From: Dendrobium chrysotoxum
Lineage: Eukaryota > Streptophyta > Magnoliopsida > Asparagales > Orchidaceae
NCBI GenBank assembly: GCA_019925795.1
Contig: CM034304.1
Coordinates: forward strand, 25,250,228 to 25,314,227
Length of the DNA stretch: 64,000 nt
Direction: 5' to 3'
Shown here in pieces: positions 10,986 through 22,082 of this stretch. Each line of letters starts with the position of its first letter. Position 1 is the stretch's first letter. The position numbers were made by a program, and so were the translations under genes. A model generated the notes under the pieces. That model searched no databases. It was not told the DNA's origin and saw only the letters and a program-made list of their open reading frames with translations.

Positions 10986-11990
10986 CTGGCATTCATCTGT
11001 CCATTGGAACATTGAATTGTGGGCTCCTCTTAGTATCTTGAAAAAAGGCAAGTATTTATCGCCTGAACGGGCCAAAAAGCGAGAAAGGGCTGTAATTCTT
11101 CTATTCAGACGTTAAACTTCTTTGATACTTCTTAGGGGTACCATATCTCTCAGTGCCCTAATCTTTTCAAGGTTTGCCTCGATCCTGCGGTGTGTAACCA
11201 TAAACCCTAGGAAGTTTTCTGAGGTAACTCCGAATGCGCACTTGGCGGGATTGAGACGCATGTTGTCGGATCGAAGGAGATAGAAGCATCGTTCTAAGTC
11301 TGATATATGCTATGATTTTTTAAGAATTTTTACCAGCATATCACCTATATATACCTCCATAGTTCGCCCTATAAGCTCTTTAAAGACTTTAATCATGAGA
11401 CACTGATATGTGGCTCCAGCATTCTTGAGTCCGAATGGCATGACCCGATAGCAGTATAGTCCTTTATCAGTCTGAAAGGCTGTTGCTTCCTCATCTAAGG
11501 GATCCATCTTTATCTGATTGTAACCAGAGTAGGCATCCATGAAGCTCAATATTTGGTGCCCAGACGTGGCATCGACAAGTTGGTCAATGCGAGGGAGTGG
11601 AAAACTATCATTTGGGCAAGCTTTATTGAGGTCCGTGTAGTCCACACACATCCTCCAAGCTCCACTAGCTTTCTTAACTATGACGACATTTGCCAGCCAT
11701 GCGGGATAGTGTACCTCTCGTATGAATCCAGCTTCCAGAAGTTTATCAACTTCGTCTTCGATAGCTTGTTGACGATCTGGGGCAAAATTTTATTTTTTCT
11801 GGATAATTGGCTTACACGCTGGATTTATTTTGAGCGAATATACGATTATCTCAGAGTCAACCCACGGCATATCTACTGGACTCCATGCAAAAATATCTTG
11901 ATTTATACGTAGCAAATCTGTGTATTCTTTCTTCTCCTCCTCTGAGAGCATGGATCCGACCTGCTCTATTTTGGATGGGTGCTCATCAGA
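10986..11990 (-). pseudogene. Reverse transcriptase of element A
   Basis: Ty3/gypsy RT. In order: PVDMPWVDSE and NPACKP before the domain, KLLEAGFIREVHYP, ANVVIVKKASG, CVDYTDLNKACPNDSFPLPR, SFMDAYSGYNQI, then the palm. The catalytic box reads YIGD instead of YVDD: the first Asp has become Gly through one A-to-G change on the coding strand, which should abolish activity. Downstream are RLNPAKCAFGV and FLGFMV, the thumb region. One in-frame stop lies near 11306 and more follow at 10950-11140. An indel separates this frame from the protease frame. Confidence 0.9.
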
Positions 11991-12063
11991 TATGGAGATA
12001 TAAGTAAGGTCTTCGACAGGGGAAGCCCTATGAGGGACGCCCTCATTTCGAACGTTAAAATTC

Positions 12064-12560
12064 TCAATACTTAGAGACTGATGGGTGTGGTTGAGCCTGT
12101 CTTAGATAACATGATTCTACTATTTGTTGATTTCCACACACCATACCAATCCCATATAGGGTTAAAAACTTCATTTTGAGATGTGGAATGGAGAGAGCAG
12201 CTCCAAAAATTGACTGTAGTGGTCTCCCAAAGATAGCATTATAAGCGGATTCTAACTTTACTACAACGAATTGGATTGGATAAGTGGCCTGCCGAGGGAA
12301 TTCTCCAAGTGTTACTAGGAGGCTAATCGTCCCTTCTACCCGTACAGGTCGGTTGTCAAACCCATATAGTGGTCCTGCAGCTGGCTGGAGCTTTTCCCTA
12401 ATCAGGCCCATACTAAGAAAGGTGGAGTAGAATAGAACATCCATCGAGCTTCCATTATCAAATAAGATCCTTTTGACATTCAAGCAAGGGTCGCCAATCC
12501 CCGCGTTAATTACAAGTGGATCATCATGAGGAGTCTGAACGCCCTCTAGATCAGCATCAT
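12064..12560 (-). pseudogene. Aspartic protease of element A
   Basis: Processes Gag-Pol. The active-site box reads ILFDNGSSMDVLF (D-N-G-S in place of D-T-G-S, as is usual in Tat elements). It is preceded by a conserved segment with CITFDDADLEGVQTPHDDPL and followed by the second conserved region YNAIFGRPLQSIFGA, which matches the family's YN.ILGRP..... box. It shares a frame with the downstream part of gag after a stop at 12595. A frameshift lies between 12064 and 11990. Confidence 0.85.
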
Positions 12561-12594
12561 CAAAAGTGATACAGTGGCCAGCACGAACCTTCTT

Positions 12595-14222
12595 TTATAC
12601 TGGCTCCTCATTCATCGCAAATAATATTTGGTTGGATAATAGTGGGCCCCCAGTGATGGTCTCAATCTCTCCAACCATTTGGCGATTGTTCTGTGGTTGC
12701 TTTTGTGTCGGTTGCCCCCCAGTAAGAGGAGTGTCCTTATGATCGGGCGGATTTACTATGAACCGACCAAGGTAGCCCTGTCGGATTAGTCTCTCAATTT
12801 CATCTTTAAGCTCTTTGCATGCTTCAGTTGTGTGTCCACGACTATGGTGGAAGTGGCAGTATTGCTCCTGATTTCTTGAGTTTGGCTTTAAGGGATTTGG
12901 CCACTCAACATTATCTTCATCTTGAATTTCCATTAAGATATTTGATCGTGATGTATTAAGGGGCGTGTACTCCTTTCTTGTCGAGGCTCCCACCGAGGCT
13001 GTGAAGGTCGAGGGGACAGGTTATTACCCCCTTGCTTCTTTCGCTGCGAAGATGAATCATCCATCCCAGGTGTATTTTTACGCTTCCCAGTTGTTTGCTA
13101 AAATTACTTTTTATGAGCATTGATGGCTTCATCTGCTAAGATCTGGGCCTCCACACGATGAATTAGGTCAGCATATGAATGTACCGTGTCTCGCATGAGT
13201 GCTGAATAGAAAGGGCCAGGGCGAAGCCCCCTAAGGAAAACTCCTCTGAGCAACTCAGGATCTACCCCTGGAATTTGTCGGGCCTCGACAGAAAACCTTT
13301 AGAAGTATTCTTTGAGTGACTCTCCTTTATTCTGGCGGATCCCAAAGAGATGGGAAGAGTCCTTAATAGTTCTTTGATTAGCGATAAATTGTTCGACAAA
13401 TAATTTGGCTAACTTGACGAACGAAGGAATAGTTCTAGCCCGAAGTGAGTAGAACCACGTACGAGCCTTCCCTTTGAGGGTAGCAGGAAATACTTGGCAG
13501 AGGAGCGCATCTGAGGCTCGTTGAATATGCATAATTGTTCTATAGTGATCGATATGCTCGTAAGGGTCAGAAGACCCATCGTAAGAGTCTATGCTCAGCA
13601 ATTTTAAGCCCGCGGGAATGGGGTGTTGAAGGATGGCTTCAGTTAGGGGCGATGACTCCTGGAAGTCTCGATGATGAAGAGGTTGTCTTCCACCTCTTAA
13701 AGGAAACTCTTCTTGGACTAGTCATTGTAGTTCATCTCATAGGGCATTAGGAGGGATTCCAACGACGTGAGGTTGAGCCACGTCCTCGATGATGGCCGGA
13801 GGAACACAAGTTGTCCGACCCATGCGAGAAGGATGGGTAGAGCTAGCTATGTCAACGAGGTCGAGGTCTGACAACGACTGAGGGTGACCCCTTGATTGAG
13901 AGAGGGGGATATCTGCATTAATATATTCAGGTTGAAAGTTCCCAGCTAGTGGTGGATCACGAGAGAGATGGATCTCCTCTTGTTAGGGTGGTACTGGTTG
14001 GTGAGTGCCCTGAAGAAGTTGAAGGATCTCATTTTGAGACTCCTCCATTTTTCGGATGCGATCTTCCAAGGATGACATGGCTGCTCCTTCCCTGATAGGA
14101 TTTCTCCCATTTTTGAGGAGAGAAGCAGATGTTTGGCATCCCTGATTCATGGATTGATTCCTGGATTGGTGTGAGTTAGAGCGAGAGACTCCGTTGTTAT
14201 GATTGCTATGCCTATTGGCCAT
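12595..14222 (-). pseudogene. Gag of element A
   Basis: Starts at a true ATG (14222). Visible parts are an N-terminal basic and Gln/Asn-rich segment with a short coiled coil (EDRIRKMEESQNEILQLL), the retrotransposon Gag core with YDGSSDPYEHI, KARTWFYSL and ESLKEYF, and a CCHC-like knuckle reading CHFHHSRGHTTEAC (Cys-His-His-Cys, typical of Tat). Stops interrupt it near 13983, 13735, 13299, 13105 and 12595. A one-step frameshift lies between 13299 and 12993. The product forms the virus-like particle. Confidence 0.87.
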
Positions 14223-14267
14223 TAAGTTAGGAATTTATTAATGCTTATAAGGGTGGGATTGGACTTT

Positions 14268-14283
14268 CCCATAGACGGCGCCA
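14268..14283 (-). promoter_or_regulatory. Primer binding site of element A
   Basis: On the minus strand, three bases after the 5' LTR, the sequence reads TGGCGCCGTCTATGGG. The TGGCGCC start is typical of Tat and Athila elements, which use tRNAs ending in GGCGCCA. It fixes the element's orientation. Confidence 0.85.
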
Positions 14284-14599
14284 AACTGTTGCGGACTAGA
14301 AGATTCACGACGGTAGAGTGAGTAAAGTTTTCGTCTTAGCGATGCACGAATATCAGCACACAAACAGAAAGAAAGAAGTAAAACACCCGATCTTTTTTAT
14401 GTGGAAAGCCCAAAGAGGGAAAAACCACGGGACCTTGTCCAGACGAAAAGATTCCACTAAACTTGAGTGAATTACAAGGGTTGACTTGTCCCTCGACTTA
14501 GAGACGATCAAATTACAGTAGCTTGGAGAGTTGGACAAAGATTTGGCAATGTTCGGGCGGAAGTTCGATGGCGTCTAGGCAGAAGTTCAGCTGACGGGG

Positions 14600-15345
14600 A
14601 AATGATCCGACAAAGGTCGGGTGGAAGTCCGGTAGCGGTCGGCGGCCGGGCGGGGCTCCGACGAAGATCGGGCTGAAGTCTAGCGGTGGTCTGCGGCCGG
14701 GTGGAAGTCTAGCTGCAGTCAGCGGCTAGGTGGAAGTTTGACTGCGGTCGGCGGCTAAGCGGTGGTCCGACGAAGGTCGGGCTTCAGTCTGGCAGCGGTC
14801 GGTGACCAGGTGGTAGTACGGAGGTAGTCGGTGGCCAGATGGTGGTCCGACGAAGGTCGGGCCGAAGTCCGGCGGGGGGTGACGGTCGAGTGGAAGTCCG
14901 GTGGCAGTTGGTGGCCGGGCAGTGGTCCGATGAAGGTCGGGCTGAAGTCCGACTGCGGTTGGCTGCCAGGTGGTAGTCCGGCAGCGGTCGGCGGCCAAGC
15001 GGTGGTCCGACGAAGGTCGGGCTGAAGTCTGGTGGCGGTCGGCAGCCGGGCGGTGGTTCGACGAAGGTCGGGTTGAAGTCTGGTGGTTGGTGGCCGGGTG
15101 GTAGTCCGACAACGATCGGTGACCAGGCGGTGGTCCAACGAAGGTCGGGCTGAAGTTCGGCGGTGGTTGGCGGCCGGGCGGTGGTTCAGCGAAGGTCGGG
15201 TTGTAGTCTGGCGGCGGTCGGGCAGTCGGTGGCTGGGTGGTAGTCCGGCAGCGGTCGGCGGCCGGACGGTGGTCCGACGAAGGTTAGGCTGAAGTCCGGC
15301 GGTGGTCGGCGGCCGGGCGTTGGTCCGACGAAGGTCGACGGGGGT
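14600..15345 (-). repeat. 51-bp GC-rich minisatellite in the 5' LTR
   Basis: About 14-15 imperfect copies of the same 51-bp unit as at 3110-4190. Open frames across it on both strands are repeat artefacts. Confidence 0.88.
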
Positions 15346-15465
15346 TCGCCGGTGGTGTAGCTAACGAAGGTCGGGGGTTCGCCGACGGTGGCGCTGGAGC
15401 TTCAGAAGACTTAGATCTCTCTCCAATCTCCAGTTAAAGGTCCCCCTCATGTAAAGAGTGGGGAT

Positions 15466-15475
15466 CTATTTATGG
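15466..15475 (-). promoter_or_regulatory. TATA-like box of the 5' LTR
   Basis: Minus-strand ccataaatag, at the same LTR position as 4314-4323. It would drive the genomic RNA of element A, which would run through the minisatellite before reaching gag. Confidence 0.6.
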
Positions 15476-15936
15476 ATTTTGATGAGTGGCATACCCCGTA
15501 AATATAGAGAAGATCCGGGGCAGGTTCGGAGTGCTCCATCGGATGGCTCGTATTGATTCCCCCGATCATAGAGAGTTTTTCAACTGTTTAGGTGCCTTAA
15601 CGATGTCGGAATTCAGCGATCTTGGGCTCGTTGGATTCGTCTCGTCGAGCTGCTCAATTTGATTATAAGCACGTCATATTTGGATATCATTTTGTTATCA
15701 AAATAATGCCTTGACCCTTCCGAATGTGGTCCGAGCCCCCGATTTGGACCCATATGGGCTTGGGTGGGACTGATTTTGGTGTCGTTAGGTTCGTCTCTTT
15801 GAGATGTTCAGTTTGACTATAAATTTGCTAAAATTGGAATTCATATGATCCCGAATTTAATTTTGAAAGTTTCCAACTTGAATATGCCTCGAGATTCGTG
15901 CTTGATCAAAGTAATTTTTGATGATGTATCACTTTT

Positions 15937-16483
15937 TAAAACCTTGAGAGATCAAAATAATACTTTAATATAGTGGAGGACCATTTTGATTATTTTCTCT
16001 TAAAAAATACTTTTGACCTGAAGTTAAAAGTTATTGCTAATACATGCTATTTCATCATATTATTTTATAAGGTAGGGAAAAGCAAGTGTAATTAGGAACA
16101 TCATTCCTAATTTGAAATAATTATCTATTTTATATTCTATATTAATCAACCAGAGTTTCTATAAATTATCAAAATAATAAATCTATATCCAGTGAAAGCA
16201 ACTAATAATTACATACTTCAAAATATTGTACTATATTCATTCTCCTAAAATCAATGTACAATCTAAAATGATATTTGAGCTACTTACAATGAATAGAAGA
16301 ATCTTTGAACAAAATCAACGGACGAAAAAGCTCTGAATAATCTTCTCTCTCCTCCCCCTCTCTTCCTTCTTTGGTAAGGCATGATGCTCAAATGTTTCAT
16401 TTAAAAAAAATCTTTTAAAAAATTTGAGTTATTACAAATGATACATCATTAAAAAAATTTTATTTGATTAAATATGAATCTTG
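15937..16483. other. AT-rich spacer, no gene
   Basis: Flanking DNA between element A and an old solo LTR. No open frame or repeat structure is evident. Confidence 0.6.
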
Positions 16484-16488
16484 ATGCA

Positions 16489-17794
16489 TGCTGCGTGCAA
16501 AAACATTCACGCTGACAGAGAGTTTGGTGTCTTACCCTTTATATAAAGGCCCAACACACACACACATATAAGAGGGGAGTATAATAATTGCATGAATTAG
16601 AATTTTTATGTGGAGAACTCAAAAAACAAAATTGAAAAATAAAATCACTAGCCCAGTTAAAATGATTCCACTATTGCTTGTTATTGATTAGAAATTTTGC
16701 CCTTCCTTGGGGGATGACATTCCACATATGACTTGGTTGAACTTGGAAGATCCCTATGGAACAAATCCAATATAAATCCTAGTGCTGAAGTTGTGAGTCA
16801 AAATTGATGTCGACGGTATGTATAAATGATGACATGTGTTGCTTTAATTAGTGACGATAGGTGATAAAGTCAGTAGGTATCATATTAGTTAGGCAATAAT
16901 GGCCTAAAGATTGTAGGTTGAAGAACTATAGTCAGGGGTTCGTGGTTGGAAGGATTTTAATCTGGTGGCAGTGGTTGGAGAACTATAGTCGGTGGTCGAA
17001 AGTGATTGGAGGACCACAATCAGTTAACCGTAGTTAGAAGGACTATAATTAGGTGATGATGGTCAGAGGATCATAATCATCGGGTGGTAGTAATCAAAGG
17101 GTCGTAGTTGGTCGATAGTGATGGAAAAATTACAGTTACTTGATGGTGGTCGAATAGATCATAGTCGACGGTTAAGCATTGGCTCAATGGTAGTGGTCAA
17201 TCTTTGCTCTGATGGAGACTATCAGACTGTGGTTGAATGACGACGGTCAGACGATGGTCCATCGATGGTGCTCCAAAAATCCCTCGAATCTAAAATCAAA
17301 GTCCAAGCTCCAAGTCCCAGTCCCCCCTCCCCTATCATGTAAAGAGTGGGGGCTTATTTAAAGATTTTTAACAGTGGCATGTGCCATAAATATGAAGAAG
17401 TCCAAAAATCTTCATCAAATGGTCTATATCGACTCTCTCAATCATCGATCATTTCTTCAGTATTTAAATACCTTAATGATGTCAGATTTAAACAATCTTA
17501 GGTGGATTCATCTTGTCGGGATACACGATTTGGCTATAGATAGACATGTTAAGGATCATTTGGTCATTCAATTAATGTTCCAAAATTTTAATTATACTAA
17601 GTGCTCGATTTGAACTCAGTCAAACTTGAATTGGGCCCCTTTCAGTATTATTGGGCTAATCTTGTAGAGATATTTAATTTGACTATAAATTTGTTGAAAG
17701 AGTTTAGATGGTCTTGAATTTAATTTTTTAAGTTTTTAATTTACATATACATTGAAATTCGTGTCCAATTAATGTGACTTTTGTTGATGTATCA
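16489..17794 (-). mobile_element. Degenerate solo LTR of the element A family
   Basis: Collinear with the element A LTR along its length. It starts tgctgcgtgc...attcacgc (compare tgttgcggac...attcacga). It then has tttttatgtgga, agcccag..gattccact, a decayed GGTGGTC-type minisatellite (about 16900-17270), gtaaagagtggg, cttatttaaag, ggcatg.gccataaatat and a final ttgttgatgtatca. The flanks are atgca (16484-16488) and atgaa (17795-17799), a 5-bp duplication with one mismatch. No internal domain is present. It is much more diverged than element A, hence older. Confidence 0.8.
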
Positions 17795-18529
17795 ATGAAA
17801 TTTTTAGATCTTAATATATTTGAGTATTAAAGTTAATTTTGTTTAAATCAGCTTTAGGAAAAATTCAAACTCTAATTTTAGCAAATTTATAAAACAAATA
17901 AGGGTCTTGATAAATTAGGAGATGTTTCCTAATTGAAAAAAATAAAAAAATAAAAAAATTTAAAAAAGGGTCTTGGTAAGATGAATCAAATGATTTGATG
18001 AGTTTGAGTTCAAAGACCATTTAACTTAGTGAGGCTACTTAAGTGATCAAATGACACTCAAATTTCACCTGTTTATAGTCAAAATGAATACTTTGATAAA
18101 TGATTTGATGAGTCTGAGTTCAAAGACCATTAACCTCATGAGATATAGGATGATCCCTTATCTAAGAATATGAGGATGTAATGATTTGGAAGCCCTAAAG
18201 AATACTTAGATTTTTTTTGGGATAACTTTCTTATTATTTTGTAAAGCTATTGTACAGACAGTAAATTTTTTAAGCTATTGTAACAAGCTGCTTTTTAGTG
18301 TAATTTTTTTAAAGCAACCAAAAAAAAAAGTAGCTAAATAGAAATTATGACTGCAACCTGAAAAGCAAAGCAGTAAGAAAGCTATCCCAAACAAAGCCTT
18401 GGATTGGACAAGTCGTTACAAAATATTCTCTATAGATGCCTATTATCGCAACACAATAGAAGTAAAAGTTCTCAAACCATCAAATCAAAGATCGAGCACA
18501 AATCATTTAAAAGTCTTACTTTCATACCT
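17795..18529. other. AT-rich spacer with a short direct repeat
   Basis: No gene. A phrase of about 33 bp built on gatttgatgagt.tgagttc followed by aaagaccatt occurs at 17990-18023 and again at 18101-18134, 111 bp apart. Confidence 0.6.
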
Positions 18530-19343
18530 TAATATATCATTGAAAATTGGCTGGATCGAGCACAAATCTTGATGTATATTTTACTTGAAAAATTTTAAAA
18601 TTAAATTTTGGACAAAATGTCCTCCAACTCTCATATGCTCATAGTTAATCAAGCGTCTCAAAGAGTGAATCCAAAGAGCTTAGAATCATCTAACAATAAC
18701 ATCATAAAGCCACTTAACTACTGAAAGAAGGGCTTATAATTATGTGATTTATTATGGGTCATTTGATAAAGTATTTAGAATTTTGAACATATTTATCAGC
18801 ATGCCACTCTAAATTAATCTTTAAATAGTTCCCCAATCGCGATTGCTGGGCAACGATCCTACGATTATAGTTGGACCACTGCCTGAACACCACTATCGAA
18901 GCATCATCTGATCGTTATCGTTGGATCACCGCACAATCAGCATCATTGGAACACCACTCGACCAATATTATTGAACCACCGTTGCTTGACTACAATCCTT
19001 TAACACTATTGCTTGACAAAAGTCACTCTGATCATTGTCACTCAATTATGATCCTTCTGACATCATTGCCCCAACACAAGCCTCTGAACTATAGTCACCA
19101 TCATCTAATTATAATCTTATTGACCACCATCGCTCACGAAGCCTATAATTTTCAATTATTTCAGAATTAGAATTAAATAAATATTTTAATAAACTGAGTC
19201 TCCTATTCATGGATCAACGTGGTGTTCTTTACAAGATTCCCATTTTCATCATTTTTTCTTCTGTTCTTTATGAGCCATTATATAGTATAATAAGGTCCAC
19301 CTTCTCTTTCTGATCTTTTAATACATAATTAATGCTGGCAACA
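18530..19343 (+). mobile_element. Degenerate solo LTR of the element A family, inverted
   Basis: Matches the reverse complement of the element A LTR. Its start taatatatcattgaaaatt compares with tgatacatcatcaaaaatt. Then come gagcacaaatcttgatgtatatt, catgccactctaaat, ctttaaatag, a decayed GGACCACC-type repeat tract (18840-19140) and an end near ggcaaca. It is shorter than the intact LTR and the right third aligns only weakly. No target duplication is visible, so the right boundary is uncertain. Confidence 0.6.
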
Positions 19344-20387
19344 TCTGGATTTATTGACCGGCGGCATGTTTACGTTAAATTAATCAAGTAATTAATATAC
19401 TATAACATCTAATTTTTATAATTTTTAAGGGAGTTTTTTATTTGCAGTCAATATTTTGAACCGAAAATAATTTTTTTTTATAAAACAAATTTGAAGGACT
19501 TTATTATATTTATTTTATAGGAACCTTATGAGAAAAATAATTTTAAAAGGAAACAAAATTAAAATGAATAGAAAACTTTTTTTTTTTTTTGCTTTTCAAG
19601 GGCCTCATACAAATTATAGAGTAATCATGTATTATACTTGATATGACTACAAAAAAAATTTATGATCGAAGAACTAAATTCAGGATTATCTAAACTCCTA
19701 TTTAAGCAAACATATAGTTAGACTGAACATCTCGATAAGACGAATCTAAAGATATCAAAAGTAGTTCAATCCAACCCTAAACGAACCCAAAGTCTTTATG
19801 ATTTAGGGAATCAATACAAACCGTACGATGGGGTGCTTTGATTCTGACCAAGGTTCTGAAATCCGGACCAGCCAATGAACTTGTTGAATGAGGGGTTAAC
19901 AGTTTAAAGGTTCGACTGAGGTTGAACCAGATGACATAATAAATATTAATTTTATTTATATTTAATATCATTGATGTAAAAATGATGCAATCAATTAAAA
20001 CATGTGACAAAATAAACAATTATGAAATGTATAAAATAGTGCAACATATAATATTTTTGAAAATTAAAGACAAAGTAACGAGTAACATACCTCTTTATAA
20101 TTTCTCCCCTAAAATTTATTTGAAATCTTAATTTCATTTTCTCTAGTGGATGTTGTTCTATAAATGAAAAGAAAAGAAAAGAAAATTAACATCCAATAAG
20201 AGATATGCAATACAAATAACATAATGTAAAGTACAAAAAGCAAAAAATCTATGTACACAATAAAATTTTTAAGGACAATAAAACCACACATTCATATTAT
20301 AAAGATAAATTCTTAAAACAAACAAAAGTCTACATTTAATCATTCACTTCAATTTCACATTAAGAAACTAAAAAATCCTAAGTGAAT
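19344..20387. other. Spacer, no gene
   Basis: AT-rich, no recognisable domain. The last part lies 3' of the hAT transposase remnant and may include its 3' untranslated region. Confidence 0.5.
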
Positions 20388-22082
20388 TTAATAATCATCT
20401 CCTAGATTTGTATCATCTAATAATGCATCCCCAAATCCCTCTCCATTGAAACCTTCCACTTCAAATGCATCAACATTCTCACATTCAAGCACTTCATCCT
20501 CATCACCTACATATTTCAAGTGATATTTATGAGCAAACCATGAATGCAAAATGATAAGTATTTATTTTAGATTTTATCTAATTAAATTATATCCAATTAC
20601 TTACCTTGAGATGGCCTAGTAGAAGTTATATTTGATTCTTCAGTAGGATGAACTGCATCCTCTTTATAAATTTTTATCTCCAAGTCCTTCAAATTAAGTT
20701 ATGGAGCCGGCTCTTCATCAAGTACCCAAAAGTCTACCATTTCAATGCTTGTAAAATCTAAAGGGTCATAACTCTACTTTTTAAACTGCAGCCTATAAAG
20801 TTAAAATAAACTTGATAATTGATAAATATGATGTGCAATATTAATGAAATAAATATTTAAATATGCATTAATGTAATACATATTCCTTAAATTGAGGTTG
20901 TATTGTATATATACAAGATCATTAAATCTTTGATGTTCGAAGTGATTTTGCCTTTTATTAGGAACTATTCAAATACGCTGTTGTTTCTTTTACATCCAGA
21001 TAATGATGAAGTATGGCTCAGGATTCGAACGGCTAATTTTTGTAAGTCTGGCGCACTAGAGCCAAATATCTTCCAACATTCATCTACATCAAACAAAATT
21101 AATAATTTTAAGTCTCATTTTATAAATTTAATATTAAAATATAGGCTTAAGTTCTTATAAGGCTAGATTTCTTTCAACATTTTTAGAGCAATTGGGCTTC
21201 CAAAACTCTCCAAACTATCACGATAGAACCTCATCTCCTTCATTGTCAATGATGGTTTAGCACATATATCTTTATTTTCAATCAATCCTACTAAACCTTG
21301 CATAACTTCTGGTTTAATGCAATAATTTTCTCTATCATATTGAAAATGAGGATTAAGGAAGTAAGTTGTTACGTGTATACCTTGTCTTAATTGAGTATCT
21401 CATCTTCTCTTTATTATGCTTGTGTAGGGCTTGTATATTCTTTTTATATTTTTGAACAATCCCTTTATGGCCTTTCTAGTTCTATGTATACTATCGTAGA
21501 GATATCGTAGGGAGGGTTTTTTATCAGCATCAATAATTCTAAGCAATCTTATAAGAGGTGCAACTATTTTTGATATCATAAGAGAGTTATTTCAAAATTG
21601 TACTTCTATAATAACAATTGTCGCCTCCTTTCCTTTTACTATTTTAGATAACTTTGAGTCTGTGTACACCTTGCTTGTTATTAATGATTGCAAATCATGT
21701 TCATGGTCATATACACTTCTTAAGATGATAAATATAGTTGCAAATCTTATTGCACCAGGCCTTACAATTTCTTTCCAATCTAGTTTTTTTCTTAACCATA
21801 TTAGAATTAAAACATAATTATAGATAAAAATAGTTACCTTAGAAGCTTTCCTTGCCATTTCCATAATATAAGGCATGCTGCCTCTGTCTTTGAGGATCAG
21901 GTTCATGTAATGTGTTATACATGGTGACCAGTAAGTATTCCCGTATTTCTCATTCAATATCTCTCTAGCCTTTTTATAATTAGCAGCATTGTCTATCACT
22001 AACTTCATAACATTTTTTGGGCCAATCCAACCAATAACTTCACTAAATAACGAACAAAGTATTGTGGAATCTTTGATGTTCT
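20388..22082 (-). pseudogene. hAT-superfamily transposase, C-terminal part
   Basis: Cut-and-paste transposase remnant. From 22080 down the minus strand it reads KDSTILCSLFSEVIGWIGP, then VIDNAANYKKA and YWSPCITHYMNLILKD. These match the conserved DUF659/catalytic-core region of plant hAT proteins, where the Asp of the D-N-A-A-N-Y box is catalytic. RPGAIRFATIFI follows. Near 21150-20880 lies the hAT dimerisation region (PDLQKLAVRILS, then SGCKRNNSVFE and LNDLMILYIYN). The acidic tail ends DDTNLGDDY-stop at 20388. It has at least one clear intron and several stops. The N-terminal half is missing. The reading is cut at 22083 by element B, and I could not recognise its continuation on the far side. 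Confidence 0.85.
20507..20604 (-). other. Intron in the hAT transposase remnant
   Basis: On the minus strand: ctcaag|gtaagt ... aatatgtag|gtgatgagg, 98 bp and AT-rich. The GT-AG borders and the flanking coding frames fit. It shows that this copy did not arise by reverse transcription. Confidence 0.7.

Larger units (their letters stand above)
2785..15931 (-). mobile_element. Element A: Ty3/gypsy Tat-lineage LTR retrotransposon
   Basis: A complete but decayed LTR retrotransposon on the minus strand. Both ends are LTRs starting and ending TG...CA, and the flanks carry the same 5-bp target duplication CTTTT (2780-2784 and 15932-15936). The internal order on the minus strand is gag, protease, RT, RNase H, a second archaeal-type RNase H, integrase. 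This is gypsy order with the dual RNase H that marks the Tat lineage. An extra ORF runs convergently on the plus strand between integrase and the 3' LTR, a layout known from several Tat families. The LTRs appear to differ at several percent of sites by eye, mostly transitions, and many stops interrupt the ORFs, so the copy is not autonomous. Confidence 0.93.
14287..15931 (-). repeat. Element A 5' LTR
   Basis: 1645 bp, bounded by tgttgcgga and gatgtatca on the plus strand. It pairs with 2785-4779 and is followed by the CTTTT duplication. It carries fewer 51-bp units than its partner, which accounts for the length difference. Confidence 0.93.

Noticed and set aside
19840..19875. ccaaggttctgaaatccgg as a hAT terminal repeat
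   Set aside because: Similar words occur at the ends of some plant hAT elements, but no matching opposite end or 8-bp duplication can be found, so I do not annotate it.
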